The notes under the pieces: generated by a model
What the model saw: the letters and a program-made list of their open reading frames with translations, nothing else
The model's database searches: none
Told to the model about the DNA's origin: nothing
From: Bacteroides fragilis
Lineage (GTDB): Bacteria > Bacillota > Clostridia > Lachnospirales > Lachnospiraceae
Assembly: GCA_023664485.1 (NCBI GenBank)
Contig: JAMPFK010000020.1
Location: forward strand, 1-42,867
Direction of reading: 5' to 3'
DNA length: 42,867 nucleotides
In this document: positions 41,587 through 42,867 of the stretch, in pieces
Layout of the letters: each line of letters opens with the position of its first letter
Numbering within the stretch: the stretch's first letter is position 1
Program-made: the position numbers and the translations under genes

Positions 41587-41689
41587 TATAGTAAACGACA
41601 TAACCAATTGCTCTTTCCGGCTCTTGCAAAAGCCATATAGGTAAGCTTTTACAAGTCCGAAAAGGCAATTTCTAATGCCGTTTATTATA
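41587..41689. repeat. Palindromic element B (MITE-like), inverted relative to element A
   Basis: A 103-bp imperfect palindrome with ends TATAGTAAACGACAT (41587-41601) and ATGCCGTTTATTATA (41675-41689, two mismatches to its partner). Centre GCAAAAGCCATATAGG matches the reverse complement of element A's centre. It overlaps the 3' end of the MATE gene and lies just in front of the amidohydrolase gene. Confidence 0.75.
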
Positions 41690-42820
41690 GTTATTTTCCG
41701 TCGGCATATGAAGTTTTTTCATAATATTCACAATCAACGCAACTGCAATCATGAAAGTTAGTCCATCGGCAAGCGGCATGGAATAAAGCACACCGTCAAG
41801 TCCGAAAAACACAGGAAGGAGCAGTGCAAATCCAACGCCAAAAAGAATTTCACGCACCATCGACAATGCGGAAGACTCCACTGCCTTTCCAAGAGACTGC
41901 AGATAAATAAAGGTTCCTTTATTTACTGTTGCCAAAGGCATCAAGCATAAATAAATCCGAAAGGCTTTAACGGCAAACTCCGTATAATAAACGCTTTCAT
42001 TGGCAGCGCCAAAAATATTGATCAACTGTATTGGCAGTAATTCCACAATCAGCATGGCGATAAATCCAACGATAAATTCATAAGCAAGCAGACGTTTGAA
42101 CAATTCCATGACACGGTCATTACGTTTCGCGCCTACGTTATATCCCACGACCGGAATACATCCTGCCGCCAGTCCTACAGCTATGGATATGACAATCTGA
42201 AAAAATTTCATAACAATCCCAAGCACAGCCATAGGAATATGCGAATACTGTTCCTGCCCGTAGACCGCATCCAGCGCGCCATATTTCACAATCATATTAT
42301 TCATTGCCGCCATAGAAGCCACTACGGAAATCTGTGACAGGAGACTGGTAACGCCAAGCGGAAGAAACTGCTTCATCAGGCCGCCATTCAATCTGAAACT
42401 CGCATTTTCAAGTTTTACGGATTTCATATGAAAAAGATACCAGACCGCCAGGACAGCCGTAAGGATCTGTCCGCCGATCGTCGCTGCTGCCGCTCCCATC
42501 ATGCCCCACTTTAAGCCATAAATACAAATGGGATCAAAAATAACATTAAATACAGCCCCTGCAACTGTAGATATCATGGCAAAACGCGGATTTCCGTCCG
42601 ACCGGATCACCGGATTCATTGCCTGCCCAAACATATAAAACGGAATCCCTATGGTAATCCAGGTAAAATATTCCTTTGCATTCGTAAAAGTCTCCTCATT
42701 GACGTGTCCACCGAAAAAAGTCAATATCTGCTCCTGAAATACGAAAAAAAGCACTGTTAAAATAATACTGACTGCTATAACGAGCACAACAGAACAGCCA
42801 ACGCTTTTATGAGCATCCTC
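41672..42820 (-). pseudogene. MATE-family efflux transporter lacking its N-terminus
   Basis: About 380 residues of a MATE drug/sodium or proton antiporter: QAMNPVIRSDGNPRFAMIST, GAVFNVIFDPICIYGLKWGM, GCIPVVGYNVGAKRNDRVME, with about ten TM helices. Homologues are about 445 long; the first 65-75 residues (TM1-2) are absent. Homology reaches EDAHKSVGCSVV at 42820 and is cut by an in-frame TAG at 42821-42823; the bases beyond do not read as MATE in any frame. The last five codons and the stop (YNKRH) come from palindromic element B. A GTG at 42787 could start a shortened chain, but a working transporter is doubtful. Confidence 0.75.
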
Positions 42821-42867
42821 CTATCTCAAAATTTGAAATTTGTCAATACCTCTCTCCGATAATTTTC

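Noticed and set aside
41585..41590. Promoter of the amidohydrolase gene at the edge of element B
   Set aside because: TATAAG is present, but the transcript would begin at or inside the ribosome site, leaving too short a leader.

Overview
The window looks like a chromosomal segment of a low-to-mid GC Gram-positive Clostridia, most likely a Lachnospiraceae-type gut anaerobe. The grounds are strong GGAGG-type ribosome binding sites, the order hprK / ROK glucokinase / murB / rapZ / whiA / HPr-like, a TlpA / CXXC peptide / polyferredoxin operon, and a glycine-rich FtsH. The species cannot be named from sequence alone. No rRNA, tRNA, CRISPR array or intact prophage was seen.

Layout. (1) 1-534 is the end of an integrated mobile element abutting a 5'-truncated cyclophilin gene that also carries an internal stop. 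(2) 535-9910 is mostly minus strand: fructose-bisphosphate aldolase, a lipid kinase, then a housekeeping run read uvrC > hprK > glucokinase > murB > rapZ > whiA > Crh-like HPr. It joins carbon catabolite control (HPr kinase plus a Crh-like target lacking the active His), sugar phosphorylation, wall synthesis and DNA repair. A folded RNA-like leader sits between hprK and glucokinase. (3) 9998-14180 holds ftsH and pyrG, divergently transcribed. (4) 14264-19418 holds a charged coiled-coil protein of unknown function, then a hybrid histidine kinase (HisKA, HATPase, receiver, HPt) with a partner double-receiver protein. (5) 19448-26912 is minus strand: cardiolipin synthase, GH3 glycosidase, a small protein, a PatB/MalY aminotransferase, and xanthine permease with xanthine phosphoribosyltransferase. 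(6) 27123-30481 holds glutamine synthetase, a DUF3737 beta-helix protein and an esterase. (7) 30514-33722 (minus) holds a TlpA-like lipoprotein, a 48-residue CXXC peptide, a membrane polyferredoxin, a nitrilase-superfamily hydrolase and a two-TM protein; the first three form a compact redox operon.

(8) 33750-42867 differs from the rest. It is marked by two related palindromic elements of about 105 bp in opposite orientation and by gene decay: a response regulator and histidine kinase collapsed into one remnant, a UbiX C-terminal fragment, a ulaG broken by an amber codon, and a MATE transporter without its N-terminus. Among these lie intact ulaE-like and FGGY kinase genes, an unfamiliar 349-residue protein and an amidohydrolase-fold protein whose metal ligands are replaced. 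Together they suggest a partly decayed ascorbate-like or lactone/pentulose catabolic cluster. An array of five 11-bp direct repeats remains upstream of the broken two-component operon, as expected for an OmpR/PhoB-type operator that has lost its regulator.
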